DNA of 16,978 bases from Acidimicrobiaceae bacterium. GTDB lineage: Bacteria; Actinomycetota; Acidimicrobiia; Acidimicrobiales; UBA8592. How positions within the stretch are numbered: position 1 is the first letter of the stretch; every line of letters begins with the position of its first letter. The stretch spans positions 9,534 to 26,511 of the forward strand of contig PAZD01000046.1 of the NCBI GenBank assembly GCA_002715405.1, written 5' to 3'. Both the position numbers and the translations under genes were made by a program. Below are positions 1 through 7,885 of this stretch, piece by piece. The notes under the pieces were generated by a model. It ran no database searches and was not told where the DNA came from. It saw only the letters and a program-made list of their open reading frames with translations.

Positions 1-449
1 AAAAGTAGTATAGCGATCTGGTTGGGGTCCATATCCCAATCAGGTTCAGGGACCTCACCTTCATTTGTTGATGTAAGGAAATCTTCCTGCAAATAGCCTT
101 CAAATCCAACAACATCTTGCACGATCGCAAGAGAGTCTTCGTTGGTAATTGCATTCGCAGGGGAGATACGTTCTGCAAGTGTTTGAATCTCGTCGACCGT
201 CAGCCTGTAATTCAAAGGAACAAAGGGTGGTCCTGCCCAAGCTGAACCGAAAAGGGTAACCGGTAGCGCCGCACTCGAAGTGTCTATGTAAGAGATGTTT
301 TCGACGTCATTCTCTGCTAGAGAGCGGCTTGCACGTCCCGCTCGTACGTAAAGGTCAGCATATGTTATTCCTGATCCATCTCGGCTACCGATAGCTGTTC
401 GATCGCCGAATGCGTTTGAAGCCATTTCTAGCAACATCATCAAGTTCAT
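1..449 (-). CDS. Acyl-CoA synthetase (AMP-binding ligase), N-terminal part, cut by window edge
   Basis: This is the first 149 residues of an ATP-dependent fatty-acyl/aryl-CoA ligase of the ANL superfamily, which activates a carboxylic acid as acyl-AMP and then makes the CoA thioester in the cytoplasm. The ATG at 449-447 is preceded by an AAGGA-type ribosome site. The residues show the usual N-terminal layout: an early GITYADL segment, an FGSAWAG stretch followed by FVPLNYRLTVDEI (the PLNYRL signature before the first helix of the ligase core), and the start of the nucleotide-binding strand, IAILLF, at the window edge. The Thr/Ser/Gly-rich ATP loop that normally follows that strand lies just outside, so no catalytic motif is visible. 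It sits 11 bp downstream of the 102-residue gene and is probably cotranscribed with it. The substrate cannot be told. Confidence 0.82.
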   Translation of the reverse strand, partial: MNLMMLLEMASNAFGDRTAIGSRDGSGITYADLYVRAGRASRSLAENDVENISYIDTSSAALPVTLFGSAWAGPPFVPLNYRLTVDEIQTLAERISPANAITNEDSLAIVQDVVGFEGYLQEDFLTSTNEGEVPEPDWDMDPNQIAILL

Positions 450-460
450 GATTTATATCC

Positions 461-769
461 TTAGTCAGATGCTGGAAGCGGCTTACTTTCCTTGATGCTT
501 AACAAAGTATCACCGATTCCCAATGAACCTTCACCAGGCTTAGTACAGAGAAGTTCTATGCTTTCATCAGAATCTACATATCTCTTCCCCATCTGGGTTC
601 CATTAGCAGCTCCCTCAACCGGTGATGTCTTTTCCGTATCGGTATCAGATGGCTCAAGCATGGGAACTCCACCACACCTGATATCTATATCCTCGCTTGG
701 TGCTTTAACCGCTATTACCTCGGTATCGCAAACTGCGCTTTTTAGCCGACTACCTGCTCGAAGCTCCAT
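461..769 (-). CDS. Conserved hypothetical protein, 102 residues, upstream of acyl-CoA ligase
   Basis: A small soluble protein with no signal peptide or membrane segment. The ATG at 769-767 follows a strong Shine-Dalgarno (AAAGGAGG, 7-8 nt spacing), which supports the minus-strand frame over the overlapping plus-strand open frame. Three cysteines (C14, C32, C75) lie in short conserved-looking segments: AVCDTEV near the N-terminus, IRCGGVPM in the middle and IELLCTKPGEGSL near the C-terminus, with an acidic low-complexity linker at about 39-58. From memory, short proteins of this style occur beside acyl-CoA ligases in actinomycetes, but I cannot name a family or verify this. The 11-bp gap to the ligase suggests one transcript, so a role linked to that ligase is a reasonable guess. 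The cysteines could bind a metal; nothing shows it. Confidence 0.75.
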   Translation of the reverse strand: MELRAGSRLKSAVCDTEVIAVKAPSEDIDIRCGGVPMLEPSDTDTEKTSPVEGAANGTQMGKRYVDSDESIELLCTKPGEGSLGIGDTLLSIKESKPLPASD

Positions 770-856
770 ATATTTCCTCCTTTAGTCTTATACATATAAT
801 AATTTCGTATTCTTAAGAGTATTGCCAATGCCAGCGTTTCCTCTACGGTATGAGTA
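770..856. promoter_or_regulatory. Divergent intergenic region with probable promoters
   Basis: An AT-rich 87-bp gap separates the divergent 102-residue gene (minus) and the CoA-transferase-like gene (plus), so both promoters should lie here. On the plus strand TATAAT at 795-800 is a perfect -10 hexamer, but I see no good -35 box 16-18 bp upstream. On the minus strand the overlapping TATTAT (801-796) could serve as a -10 about 20 nt before the Shine-Dalgarno. The boxes are chosen by eye. Confidence 0.35.
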
Positions 857-2068
857 ATGGAGAGCACTACTACTTCTGACCCTTTTCTTGTCGCAAAAAA
901 TCACCTACTTGAACTTACACGCAGGTTTCCACCTGATACAGTCCCAGCGCAGGTAATTGAAAACGTGTCGTCATCCTACCTTGCATGGCCTGTATGGCCG
1001 GAAGAAGGGCTAGCTGATCTAGTAGGCCCACCAAATATTTTATTAAAAAATTTGAATTTACTTTGGTTACACCGTTTCCGAGCAACGGTAGGAATATTGG
1101 GTTGGCTTTCAGGTCAATTAGGTGGGCCCAAGGGCGGCCCTAGCGCACTTTCTTTGGTAGTTGAAAGGGCGCCGCTTCTAGGTTTTCGTGGTTGGGGGTC
1201 AACTTCAGCGGGTGGGTCATGTCAAATTCTAGAGACCTCGGATACCCCAATAGCCCTGAATCTTCCTCGTGTGGATGATATACATAGTGTTCCTGCTTGG
1301 CTTGATACATCGATAGAAGGAAATGATTGGGCGTTAATTAAGGAAGCTGTAAAGGAGCGAGGCTCCAGAGAACTTGTTGATAGAGGGAAGTTATTGGGAA
1401 TTCCGGTGTCATTAATAGGGGAGACGAAGCCTCCTTCACCGCAGCTAGATTTATTCGGAGGCGAAACAAAGTTTACTGGGCCACCAACGGTAGTGGATTT
1501 GTCAAGCATGTGGGCAGGTCCACTGTGTAGCTGGTATCTCATGCGGTGTGGGGCACATATTGTAAAAATCGAGTCTGTTCAACGCCCTGATGGAACTCGA
1601 AAAGGTTCAGAGTTGTTTCACCGTCGTTTAAATGAAGGAAAGAGTATTGTCGCTCTTGATTTCAACGACCCTCAAGATATTCGTCAACTACATAGTCTTA
1701 TCCGAGAAGCTGACATAGTAATCGAAGGGTCACGTCCCCGAGCGCTCGAACAACTTGGGGTTAATGCTATGGAGGAGGTATCAAGAGGAGCTATATGGTG
1801 TTCGATTACAGGACATGGTCGGTTCAGTGAACCACAGCGGGTTGGTTTCGGAGACGATGCTGCTGCGGCAGCAAACTTGTTAGCTGAAGTAGATGGGCAA
1901 CTCTGGTTTATTGGTGACGCTATTGCCGACCCGATTACTGGCGCATTAGCAGCGGTTCTAGTTATGGGGCATTGGTTTGCAAATTCGTGTGCTCTCCTTG
2001 ATGTCGGACTATCACCTACCGCCGCAGCACACTCTCAAGGTCACCGCTCACATGGACGCCTCTTCTAA
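857..2068 (+). CDS. Family III CoA-transferase-like protein (CaiB/BaiF type), with swapped half-domains
   Basis: A 403-residue protein related to family III acyl-CoA transferases and racemases, which move CoA between carboxylic acids through an aspartyl-CoA thioester. The N-terminal-type core of the family is found in the second half: VVDLSSMWAGPLC (212-224), then GAHIVKIESVQRPDGTR (232-248), the NEGKSIVALDF strand (259-269), ADIVIEGSRPRALEQLG (285-301), and finally DAIADPITGALAA, where D358 aligns with the catalytic Asp of the family. Residues 1-190 look like the portion normally found C-terminal in this fold (IALNLPRVDDIHSVPAWL at 132-149 and LLGIPVSLIGE at 179-189). The ATG at 857 is forced, because an in-frame TGA lies two codons upstream; there is no clear Shine-Dalgarno, so translation may be leaderless or weak. 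It diverges from the acyl-CoA ligase pair, suggesting shared acyl-CoA metabolism. Substrate unknown. Confidence 0.8.
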   Translation: MESTTTSDPFLVAKNHLLELTRRFPPDTVPAQVIENVSSSYLAWPVWPEEGLADLVGPPNILLKNLNLLWLHRFRATVGILGWLSGQLGGPKGGPSALSLVVERAPLLGFRGWGSTSAGGSCQILETSDTPIALNLPRVDDIHSVPAWLDTSIEGNDWALIKEAVKERGSRELVDRGKLLGIPVSLIGETKPPSPQLDLFGGETKFTGPPTVVDLSSMWAGPLCSWYLMRCGAHIVKIESVQRPDGTRKGSELFHRRLNEGKSIVALDFNDPQDIRQLHSLIREADIVIEGSRPRALEQLGVNAMEEVSRGAIWCSITGHGRFSEPQRVGFGDDAAAAANLLAEVDGQLWFIGDAIADPITGALAAVLVMGHWFANSCALLDVGLSPTAAAHSQGHRSHGRLF

Positions 2069-2090
2069 ATAAAGAGATTAAATACACGGG

Positions 2091-2636
2091 TTAATTCAAT
2101 TTAGGGTTCTTTGGATAATTTGCGAGCCAAGCCATTGGGCCTTCCTGCCTTCGGAGCACTATCGACCAAAGATCGTGGTGACTTGAACTAAAAACGTCAA
2201 ATGGATCTGCTTCAACGACAAACCATGCATCTGCTGCCAGTTCTGAGTCGAGTTGCATCGGACCCCAACCCGAGTAGCCAGAGAAAATTTTTATTTCACT
2301 TATAGTTTCAGGCAACGTTTTGGGATCTGTACTTAAGTCAATGATTCCCACATTTGCGAAAACAAAGTGAAAGTCAGTAATTGCCCCTCCCAGAAAACGC
2401 CCTAGAGCTAGACAGGAGTTAGGCTCTACTGGTCCTCCTCGAAAGATGTCAGGTATTGGGTTGGCGTAATTGTGCCAATCCGGAAGAACTTCTTGAGTGC
2501 CGGTTTCTGTGATGTGATTGAGAACTAAACCCACAGCTCCATTTTTGGAGTGTTCTATCATTAGCACTACGGATCTTTCAAAATTCCGATCTCCCATAAG
2601 AGGGCTTGCTATGAGAAGTTTCCCCGCCGTACTCAG
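2091..2636 (-). CDS. YqgE/AlgH family protein (DUF179), probable CTG start
   Basis: A 181-residue cytoplasmic protein of the YqgE/AlgH family, whose biochemical role is not settled. The hallmark segments are all present: FERSVVLMIEHSKNGAVGLV, FRGGPVEPNSCLALG, and FSGYSGWGPMQLDSELA followed by DAWFVVEADPFDVF. The first ATG (2597) begins after the conserved N-terminus: upstream in the same frame are the residues GKLLIASPL, which match the family's usual opening. There is no ATG, GTG or TTG in that frame before the serC stop, but a CTG at 2636-2634 is preceded by GGAG with 8-nt spacing and overlaps the serC TGA as CTGA, a typical arrangement for translational coupling. I therefore extend the gene to 2636; the conservative alternative is 2597 (168 residues). 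The gene converges on the CoA-transferase-like gene with a 22-bp gap. Confidence 0.85.
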   Translation of the reverse strand: MSTAGKLLIASPLMGDRNFERSVVLMIEHSKNGAVGLVLNHITETGTQEVLPDWHNYANPIPDIFRGGPVEPNSCLALGRFLGGAITDFHFVFANVGIIDLSTDPKTLPETISEIKIFSGYSGWGPMQLDSELAADAWFVVEADPFDVFSSSHHDLWSIVLRRQEGPMAWLANYPKNPKLN

Positions 2637-3763
2637 AGTAGTAACTCCAGAAGATAGTCGATGCTTTTTGTGAGTGCTCTGATGTCGGAAGGTTCGATTG
2701 CAGGGAACGTGGCTACTCTGATCTGGTTCCTTCCTAGTTTTCTGTATCCTCCAATATCGAGAATCCCATTTTCTTTACAGGCAGATACAAGATCGTCTGC
2801 GGGTATTCTTTCATCAATATCAAGTGTGACGACGACCGGGCTTTGAAGGTCAATGTTAGATACAAAGGGATGAACATATTGGTGTTTCTCCGCCCAGTTG
2901 TAAAGGTAGGTAGACGACTCTTTTGATCGTCCAGTGCTCCACTCAAGTCCACCCTGTCCATTTATCCATTCGATCTGATGGACTGCCAGAAAAATTGTTG
3001 AAAGGGACGGTGTGTTGTATGTCTGATTTTTTCTACTATTATCCAAAGCAATTTTGAGATCAAGGCCTGCGGGAACCCATCGATCAGACGCAGCAATTTT
3101 TTCTATACGATCGATTGCAGCAGGTGAGCAAGCTGCAATCCATAATCCTCCATCACTAGCAAAACTCTTCTGCGGGGAAAAATAATAGCAATCGACTTCC
3201 TTCGGGTCCCATAACATTCCACCTGCCGCTGACGTGGCGTCTACAGCTACTATTGCTTGGTTGGCTCTTACCTCTTTAGGTCTTTTGAGCTGAAGAGCGA
3301 CTCCAGTTGAGGTTTCATTTTGAGTCAACGCATAAAGATCCACATTTGATGGTTCTAGAACCGGGGCAGATCCATACTCAGATTTTATGATTTCTGGTGT
3401 ACTTAAATGTGGGGCACTCATCGTTGCTTGAGCAAATTTTGATGAAAATTCGCCGAATACCAAATGTTGGCTCTGGGATTCGATAAGTCCAAATGTAGCG
3501 GCATCCCAAAAAAGAGTTGCCCCACCATTCCCTAAAAGTATTTCCCACCCTTCAGGTAGGTGGAATAACTCCATCAGCCCTTTTTGTAGGCGTTTGACCA
3601 TTTCCCGAACTGTGCTTTGACGGTGGCTTGTGCCAAGGTACTTTAGGGCGATATCAGCAAGTGCCTGTACGGCTTCTTCTCTTACCAATGAGGGACCACT
3701 CCCAAACCTTCCGTCATTTGGAAGTAATTCAGTGGGGATGGTTATAGATTTATTCTGGCCCAT
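2633..3763 (-). CDS. serC: Phosphoserine aminotransferase, actinobacterial type
   Basis: A 376-residue PLP enzyme that converts 3-phosphohydroxypyruvate and glutamate to O-phosphoserine and 2-oxoglutarate, the second step of serine synthesis; the related step on the vitamin B6 side is also known for the family. The order of motifs is FGSGPS (20-25), GTSHRQS (44-50), a NETSTGV loop (149-155), VAVDATSAAGG (173-182, D175 stacking on the PLP ring) and SPQKSFASDGGLW (196-208, with K199 as the Schiff-base lysine). TYNTPSLSTIFL (248-259) and GGYRKLGRNQIRVATF (338-353) complete the site. Length and the S-F-A-S-D-G-G-L-W segment fit the form common in mycobacteria rather than the enterobacterial form. 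An in-frame TAG three codons upstream fixes the ATG at 3763; the ribosome site is weak. It is probably cotranscribed with yqgE and diverges from the aspartate aminotransferase gene. Confidence 0.93.
   Translation of the reverse strand: MGQNKSITIPTELLPNDGRFGSGPSLVREEAVQALADIALKYLGTSHRQSTVREMVKRLQKGLMELFHLPEGWEILLGNGGATLFWDAATFGLIESQSQHLVFGEFSSKFAQATMSAPHLSTPEIIKSEYGSAPVLEPSNVDLYALTQNETSTGVALQLKRPKEVRANQAIVAVDATSAAGGMLWDPKEVDCYYFSPQKSFASDGGLWIAACSPAAIDRIEKIAASDRWVPAGLDLKIALDNSRKNQTYNTPSLSTIFLAVHQIEWINGQGGLEWSTGRSKESSTYLYNWAEKHQYVHPFVSNIDLQSPVVVTLDIDERIPADDLVSACKENGILDIGGYRKLGRNQIRVATFPAIEPSDIRALTKSIDYLLELLL
2634..2648 (-). promoter_or_regulatory. Ribosome site and CTG start that set the yqgE start
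   Basis: GGAG at 2648-2645 lies inside the last codons of serC, followed by 8 nt and CTG at 2636-2634. The CTG shares two bases with the serC TGA stop (2635-2633). This is the only plausible initiation signal that keeps the conserved YqgE N-terminus. Confidence 0.5.
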
Positions 3764-3904
3764 TATGAAAATCTACTCTGGTTCGTCTTCTAGAGGGAGC
3801 AATAATGCGAAAAAATCAAGAAGATAATTAAAACAAAAAAGAAATAATCTGCATTCCTTTCACAGATATACCAAGATGGTGAAATTGAACTTAACGGAGG
3901 AAAA
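3764..3904. promoter_or_regulatory. Divergent intergenic region between serC and the aminotransferase gene
   Basis: A 141-bp, strongly A/T-rich gap between divergent genes that must carry both promoters. It holds an A-rich tract at about 3809-3848 on the plus strand. No hexamer pair stands out enough to assign. The plus-strand end carries the GGAGG ribosome site (3896-3900) for the TTG start at 3905. Confidence 0.4.
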
Positions 3905-5107
3905 TTGTCTGATCGATCTCGGGTTTCAACACGTGTTGGGGCTATATCGCCATCTGCCACGCTCGCTGTCACAAATAAGGCGAAAGAACTAAAATCGGCT
4001 GGTGCTCCAGTAATAGGGTTTGGAGCCGGAGAGCCAGACTTCCCAACGCCAGAGCATATTCTTGATGCAGCAAAAGAAGCGATTTCTGACCCAGTTAACC
4101 ACCGGTATAGTCCTGCGGGGGGCTTGCCTGAGTTGAAAGAAGCATTATCTGAAAAAACCAAACGTGATTCAGGTTTGGTCGTCGCGCCAGACCAAGTGGT
4201 AGTTACGAATGGAGGAAAGCACGCTGTGTACAACTGCATGCAAGTCCTCCTTGACGCAGGAGACGAGGTTTTACTTCCTTCTCCCTATTGGACAACCTAT
4301 CCAGAGCCCGTAGCACTTGCCGGAGCAGTGACGAAAGTTATTCCCACCACTGAAGAATCCGGATTTCGTGTATCAATAGATCAACTTGATGCAGCAAAAA
4401 CAGATCGGACAAAGGCCTTGATCTTTTGCTCTCCTTCGAATCCGACTGGGGCAGTGTACCCAAAGGAGGAGATAGAGGAAATCGGTAGATGGGCAGTAAA
4501 CAATGATATTTGGATTATCACTGATGAAATATATGAACATTTGGTCTACGGCGAGAGTAAACACTTTTCAATTCCTGCTCTTGTCCCTGATATCAAAGAC
4601 CGATGTATTGTGCTTAACGGAGTAGCTAAAACCTACGCGATGACAGGCTGGCGAGTCGGCTGGATCATTGCTCCACCTGATATCGCAAAAGCAGCTTCGA
4701 CACTGCAATCTCATCAAACTTCGAATGTTTCGAATATCGCACAGCGTGCTGCGCTTGCAGCAGTTTCCGGCCCTCTCGACGATGTAAGAAAAATGCTGGA
4801 AGCATTTGATAGGCGACGCCAAGTAATGTTTAACATGCTTTCACAAATTCAAGGGATTTCTCTGCTTGAACCACAAGGAGCATTTTACGCTTTCCCTAAT
4901 TTCGAAGGTGTTCTAGGGCGATCGTTGCGTGGTCGAAATCCTGAGACAACTCTTGACCTTGCGGAGATACTTCTAGAAGAGGTGCATGTAGCCCTTGTCC
5001 CCGGAGAAGCATTTGGATCTCCAGGGTATGCGAGAATCTCATTCGCTCTTGGGGATGAAGAACTTGAAGAAGGGATTCAACGAATCACTGAACTTCTTCA
5101 GGGATAG
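3905..5107 (+). CDS. aspC: Aspartate aminotransferase, class I fold, TTG start
   Basis: A 400-residue PLP enzyme, most likely interconverting aspartate and oxaloacetate with glutamate/2-oxoglutarate; relatives of this subgroup can also accept prephenate. Motifs in order: FGAGEPDFPTP (39-49), YSPAGGLPELKEA (68-80), TNGGKHAVYN (101-110), SPSNPTG (176-182, N179), TDEIYEHLVY (206-215, with D207 and Y210), the PLP lysine K242 in AKTYAMTGWRVGW (the family usually has S before K, here A), and R377 in ARISFALG, which binds the substrate carboxylate. The TTG at 3905 is chosen because the following residues match the usual start of the family and GGAGG lies 4 nt upstream; no ATG or GTG is available in frame there. 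The next gene begins 5 bp after the stop, so the two are probably one operon. Confidence 0.9.
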   Translation: MSDRSRVSTRVGAISPSATLAVTNKAKELKSAGAPVIGFGAGEPDFPTPEHILDAAKEAISDPVNHRYSPAGGLPELKEALSEKTKRDSGLVVAPDQVVVTNGGKHAVYNCMQVLLDAGDEVLLPSPYWTTYPEPVALAGAVTKVIPTTEESGFRVSIDQLDAAKTDRTKALIFCSPSNPTGAVYPKEEIEEIGRWAVNNDIWIITDEIYEHLVYGESKHFSIPALVPDIKDRCIVLNGVAKTYAMTGWRVGWIIAPPDIAKAASTLQSHQTSNVSNIAQRAALAAVSGPLDDVRKMLEAFDRRRQVMFNMLSQIQGISLLEPQGAFYAFPNFEGVLGRSLRGRNPETTLDLAEILLEEVHVALVPGEAFGSPGYARISFALGDEELEEGIQRITELLQG

Positions 5108-5112
5108 CCAGT

Positions 5113-7047
5113 ATGGGGTCTTCAAAGAATTTACCGTATGGAAGTTGGCCCTCACCCATATCAGCTCATTCGCTTGTAGAAGGCGTGTCCGTAATTACAG
5201 ATATGTCAATCGATGGCGAAGATATTTGGTGGTCGGAATCCAGGCCTGACGAAGGTGGTCGAGTCGCTATTATGCTTCAGTCAGGTAAGGAAACCCCGCG
5301 TGAAATAACACCACCTGACGCGAATGCTCGTTCAAGAGTCCACGAATACGGAGGAGGAGCTTGGTGGGTAGCTGGCCAGTATCTGTATTACGTTGATTTT
5401 GAAGATCAGCGTATCCGTCGGATTTCTCCCGATGGCCAATTTGATTTTTTGACTCCTGAGCCGCCCGAAGGCCAATTATGGAGATTTGCGGATGGGCGTG
5501 TTACTCCTGACGGCGCATCTATCGTGTGCATTAGAGAAGTGCACCATCAATTCGATAATGAAATGGAAATTGAGCCAGACAATCAAATTGTCTCTATTGC
5601 TACAGATGGCAGCTTTCAGATTAAAGAACTAATTGTCGGCGCGGACTTCTATGCGTTTCCGCGTCCTTCACCTGATGGTGAATTCATCGCGTGGATTCAG
5701 TGGCTCCATCCTTCCATGCCGTGGTATGGCACAGAACTTTGGGTCGGGAAGATCTTTGATGGACAGGTTACCAACGCTAGAAAGTTAGAAGGGGGCAGCG
5801 GGGAATCAGTAATGCAACCTGAATGGTCTTTCCATTCAGATCTATACTTTCTCAGTGACCGATCGGGATGGTCGAATCTTTATCGATTCAGTAGTGAAGG
5901 AAGTTCTCTAGTGTGTGGGGGAGAGTTTGATATCGCAGGTCCTCTTTGGGGGTTGGGGCAATCACGGTATTCGATTACTCCCGAGAACGATATTTATTTT
6001 GCGGCTCGTAACTCAGTTAATGATACTTTGTTCAGAAACTCTACCGAGAACGAGATTGCTCAATGGTCAACTATCCACACCGTTCGGTCTTCAGCCTCAG
6101 GTTTACCGACTGTGGTGGCAGCTACTTACCAAGACCAGTCAGCTATTTTCCAGATGACTCCGGAGAAAACCATCCTTTTCACTCCTAAGCCTCATGTGGT
6201 TCCAGTTGAGTACCTTCCAGATCCGGTTGATATCACTTTCCCAACTTTTGATGGGGGAGAAGCCCATGCTCTTTTCTACGAGCCTGCACATCCAGAATTT
6301 GAAGGGCTAAGAGGTGAAAGACCTCCACTCCTTGTCCTTGCACATGGGGGTCCAACAGGATCTGCACGCCGAGAACTCCAGCTAGCACTTCGCTATTGGA
6401 CGAGCCGTGGTTGGGCTGTCGTTGATGTAAATTACAGAGGAAGTACAGGTTATGGTCGTTCATTTATGGAGGCATTAGATGGCGAATGGGGGGTCAAGGA
6501 TGTTGAAGATTGTGTTGCTGCCGCGCAATACTTAGTTCAAGAACGAAAGGTAGATTCGAAGCGATTAGCTATTAAAGGTGGAAGCGCCGGAGGGTTTACA
6601 GTGTTAGCAGCTCTCGCATTTCATGAAGTTTTTTCTGCAGGTGCCAGTCGGTATGGTGTTGCTGATCTTGAGACGCTTGCGCGCGATACTCACAAATTTG
6701 AATCTCGGTATCTAGATCGCCTGGTAGGAATTTATCCAGATGAGCAAGATGTATATGTTGAGCGTTCACCAATTAATCATTCTCAGAAATTTAACTGTCC
6801 CATGATTATCCTTCAAGGCGTAGATGATGCGGTTGTTCCTCAAAATCAGTCGGATCATGTCGTCTCTGCGTTGGAAAAGAATGGGATACCTCATGCATAT
6901 CTTCTTTTTGATGGAGAAGGTCATGGTTTTCGGAAATCCGAAAATATTGTGACTGCTCTTGAAGGCGAATACTCATTTTTTTCTCAAATATTTGGATTCG
7001 AACCAGCGGGTGCAATTCAGAAAGTAGAAATCATCGGTAAGCAATAA
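5113..7047 (+). CDS. S9 family serine peptidase (prolyl oligopeptidase / acylaminoacyl-peptidase type)
   Basis: A 644-residue peptidase with an N-terminal beta-propeller and a C-terminal alpha/beta-hydrolase domain; such enzymes cleave short or N-blocked peptides in the cytoplasm. No signal peptide is visible. The N-terminus (YGSWPSPISA, 9-18) is characteristic of this branch, and the propeller has repeated blade signatures such as PRPSPDGEFIAWIQW (183-197) and LYFLSDRSGWSNLYRF (244-259). The catalytic domain has the HGGP oxyanion segment (411-414), NYRGSTGYGRSF (440-451), the nucleophile S491 in KGGSAGGF (488-495), D572 in GVDDAVVP and H604 in GEGHGF, so the triad is complete. The ATG at 5113 follows a modest AGGGA site. 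It lies directly behind the aminotransferase gene and ends 4 bp from a convergent thioesterase gene. Exact substrate preference is not readable. Confidence 0.92.
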   Translation: MGSSKNLPYGSWPSPISAHSLVEGVSVITDMSIDGEDIWWSESRPDEGGRVAIMLQSGKETPREITPPDANARSRVHEYGGGAWWVAGQYLYYVDFEDQRIRRISPDGQFDFLTPEPPEGQLWRFADGRVTPDGASIVCIREVHHQFDNEMEIEPDNQIVSIATDGSFQIKELIVGADFYAFPRPSPDGEFIAWIQWLHPSMPWYGTELWVGKIFDGQVTNARKLEGGSGESVMQPEWSFHSDLYFLSDRSGWSNLYRFSSEGSSLVCGGEFDIAGPLWGLGQSRYSITPENDIYFAARNSVNDTLFRNSTENEIAQWSTIHTVRSSASGLPTVVAATYQDQSAIFQMTPEKTILFTPKPHVVPVEYLPDPVDITFPTFDGGEAHALFYEPAHPEFEGLRGERPPLLVLAHGGPTGSARRELQLALRYWTSRGWAVVDVNYRGSTGYGRSFMEALDGEWGVKDVEDCVAAAQYLVQERKVDSKRLAIKGGSAGGFTVLAALAFHEVFSAGASRYGVADLETLARDTHKFESRYLDRLVGIYPDEQDVYVERSPINHSQKFNCPMIILQGVDDAVVPQNQSDHVVSALEKNGIPHAYLLFDGEGHGFRKSENIVTALEGEYSFFSQIFGFEPAGAIQKVEIIGKQ

Positions 7048-7055
7048 GAGCTTAC
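7037..7055. terminator. Small inverted repeat at convergent gene ends
   Basis: GTAAGC (7037-7042) and GCTTAC (7050-7055) form a perfect 6-bp stem with a 7-nt loop, spanning the stops of both the S9 peptidase (plus) and the thioesterase (minus). There is no T-run on either side, so a bidirectional terminator is only a weak suggestion. Confidence 0.25.
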
Positions 7056-7858
7056 TTAGCTATAGAAAGTTGCCTGCTCATCCCAATCAAAGTCCCATCG
7101 CTCAACCACATTTGACCGTCTTCTTCAAGAAAACCATTTGCAATGTGCCTCGTGACGAATCTTGCCAGCACCCAGCTATCAGTTCGCCATTCCATTGTTT
7201 TTAAATCTGCTCTGAGATGCACAGTTAAGTCAATTGTGGGTACAAAGCGAAATCCAGCAGATGTAACAAATATCGGCGGTGGTAAAGCATCTGAAATAGC
7301 GACAACCAATGGGGCGTTGGGGGTAGTTAATTGAACAGGGCGTATCCACCATAAGAGATCTGGTTCTGGTCCGAGCTCTTCTATAGATTTCGCAGTTCCA
7401 TTACTGTGTGCAGATCTAATTTCCCACTGTTCATGGAGGCGAGTAGATTGCTCAGTTAGTCGATTGATCGGTGAGCATTCAAGTGGCCCGGGTACGTCCG
7501 GCATTGTTAGTCGCGGTGTATCGGGGCTATCCCCACTAAGGCCCCAAACTCCGGTCCCAAGAAGTATTGTTTTGCTGTTCTGGCGTAATTCGAGCCGAAG
7601 AAAATCGACAAGGCGTCCGCTGCGTTCTGTTGAGACAGTTATAGTAGCTTCTCCCACTTTTGGTGGAGCTAGGAAATGGGTGGTAAGGCTTCGGAGCTGC
7701 CTATCAGGTGAGTTGACGTGAAGATCGCCAGCATTAGCAAGTAAAGCAGCTAAATAACCGCCATTCGGTCCAGCAACAATCCAGTATTTGTCATGGATAT
7801 TCAGATGATATTTACCTGTATCTAACTTTTTGAGAGCGATATCGTCGTTAAAGGCCAT
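7052..7858 (-). CDS. Acyl-CoA thioesterase, double hot-dog (TesB-like)
   Basis: A 268-residue protein expected to hydrolyse acyl-CoA to free acid and CoA in the cytoplasm. The first hot-dog holds WIVAGPNGGYLAALL (26-40) and RSLTTHFLAPPKVGEATI (56-73), then the R-S-G-R-L-V strand typical of the family. The second hot-dog carries SDALPPPIF (189-197, where D190 probably matches the TesB catalytic Asp) and VPTIDLTVHLR (206-216), and ends in LSDGTLIGMSRQLS, the usual closing strand. Length is close to the family norm. The ATG at 7858 has only a poorly spaced AGGA upstream; reading through from the amidohydrolase 27 bp upstream is likely. Together the two genes look like a catabolic pair, substrate unknown. 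Confidence 0.85.
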   Translation of the reverse strand: MAFNDDIALKKLDTGKYHLNIHDKYWIVAGPNGGYLAALLANAGDLHVNSPDRQLRSLTTHFLAPPKVGEATITVSTERSGRLVDFLRLELRQNSKTILLGTGVWGLSGDSPDTPRLTMPDVPGPLECSPINRLTEQSTRLHEQWEIRSAHSNGTAKSIEELGPEPDLLWWIRPVQLTTPNAPLVVAISDALPPPIFVTSAGFRFVPTIDLTVHLRADLKTMEWRTDSWVLARFVTRHIANGFLEEDGQMWLSDGTLIGMSRQLSIAK

Positions 7859-7885
7859 TTGTAATCAAATTTTCCTACCCTGATT

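Noticed and set aside
492..785. Plus-strand open frame of 97 codons over the 102-residue gene
   Set aside because: The minus-strand frame has a strong Shine-Dalgarno and tight spacing to the ligase; the plus frame has neither and runs through the ribosome site of the other gene.
3790..4239. Minus-strand open frame of 149 codons over the start of the aminotransferase gene
   Set aside because: It overlaps the highly conserved plus-strand coding region and the intergenic gap, and its translation shows no recognisable domain. It is a shadow frame.
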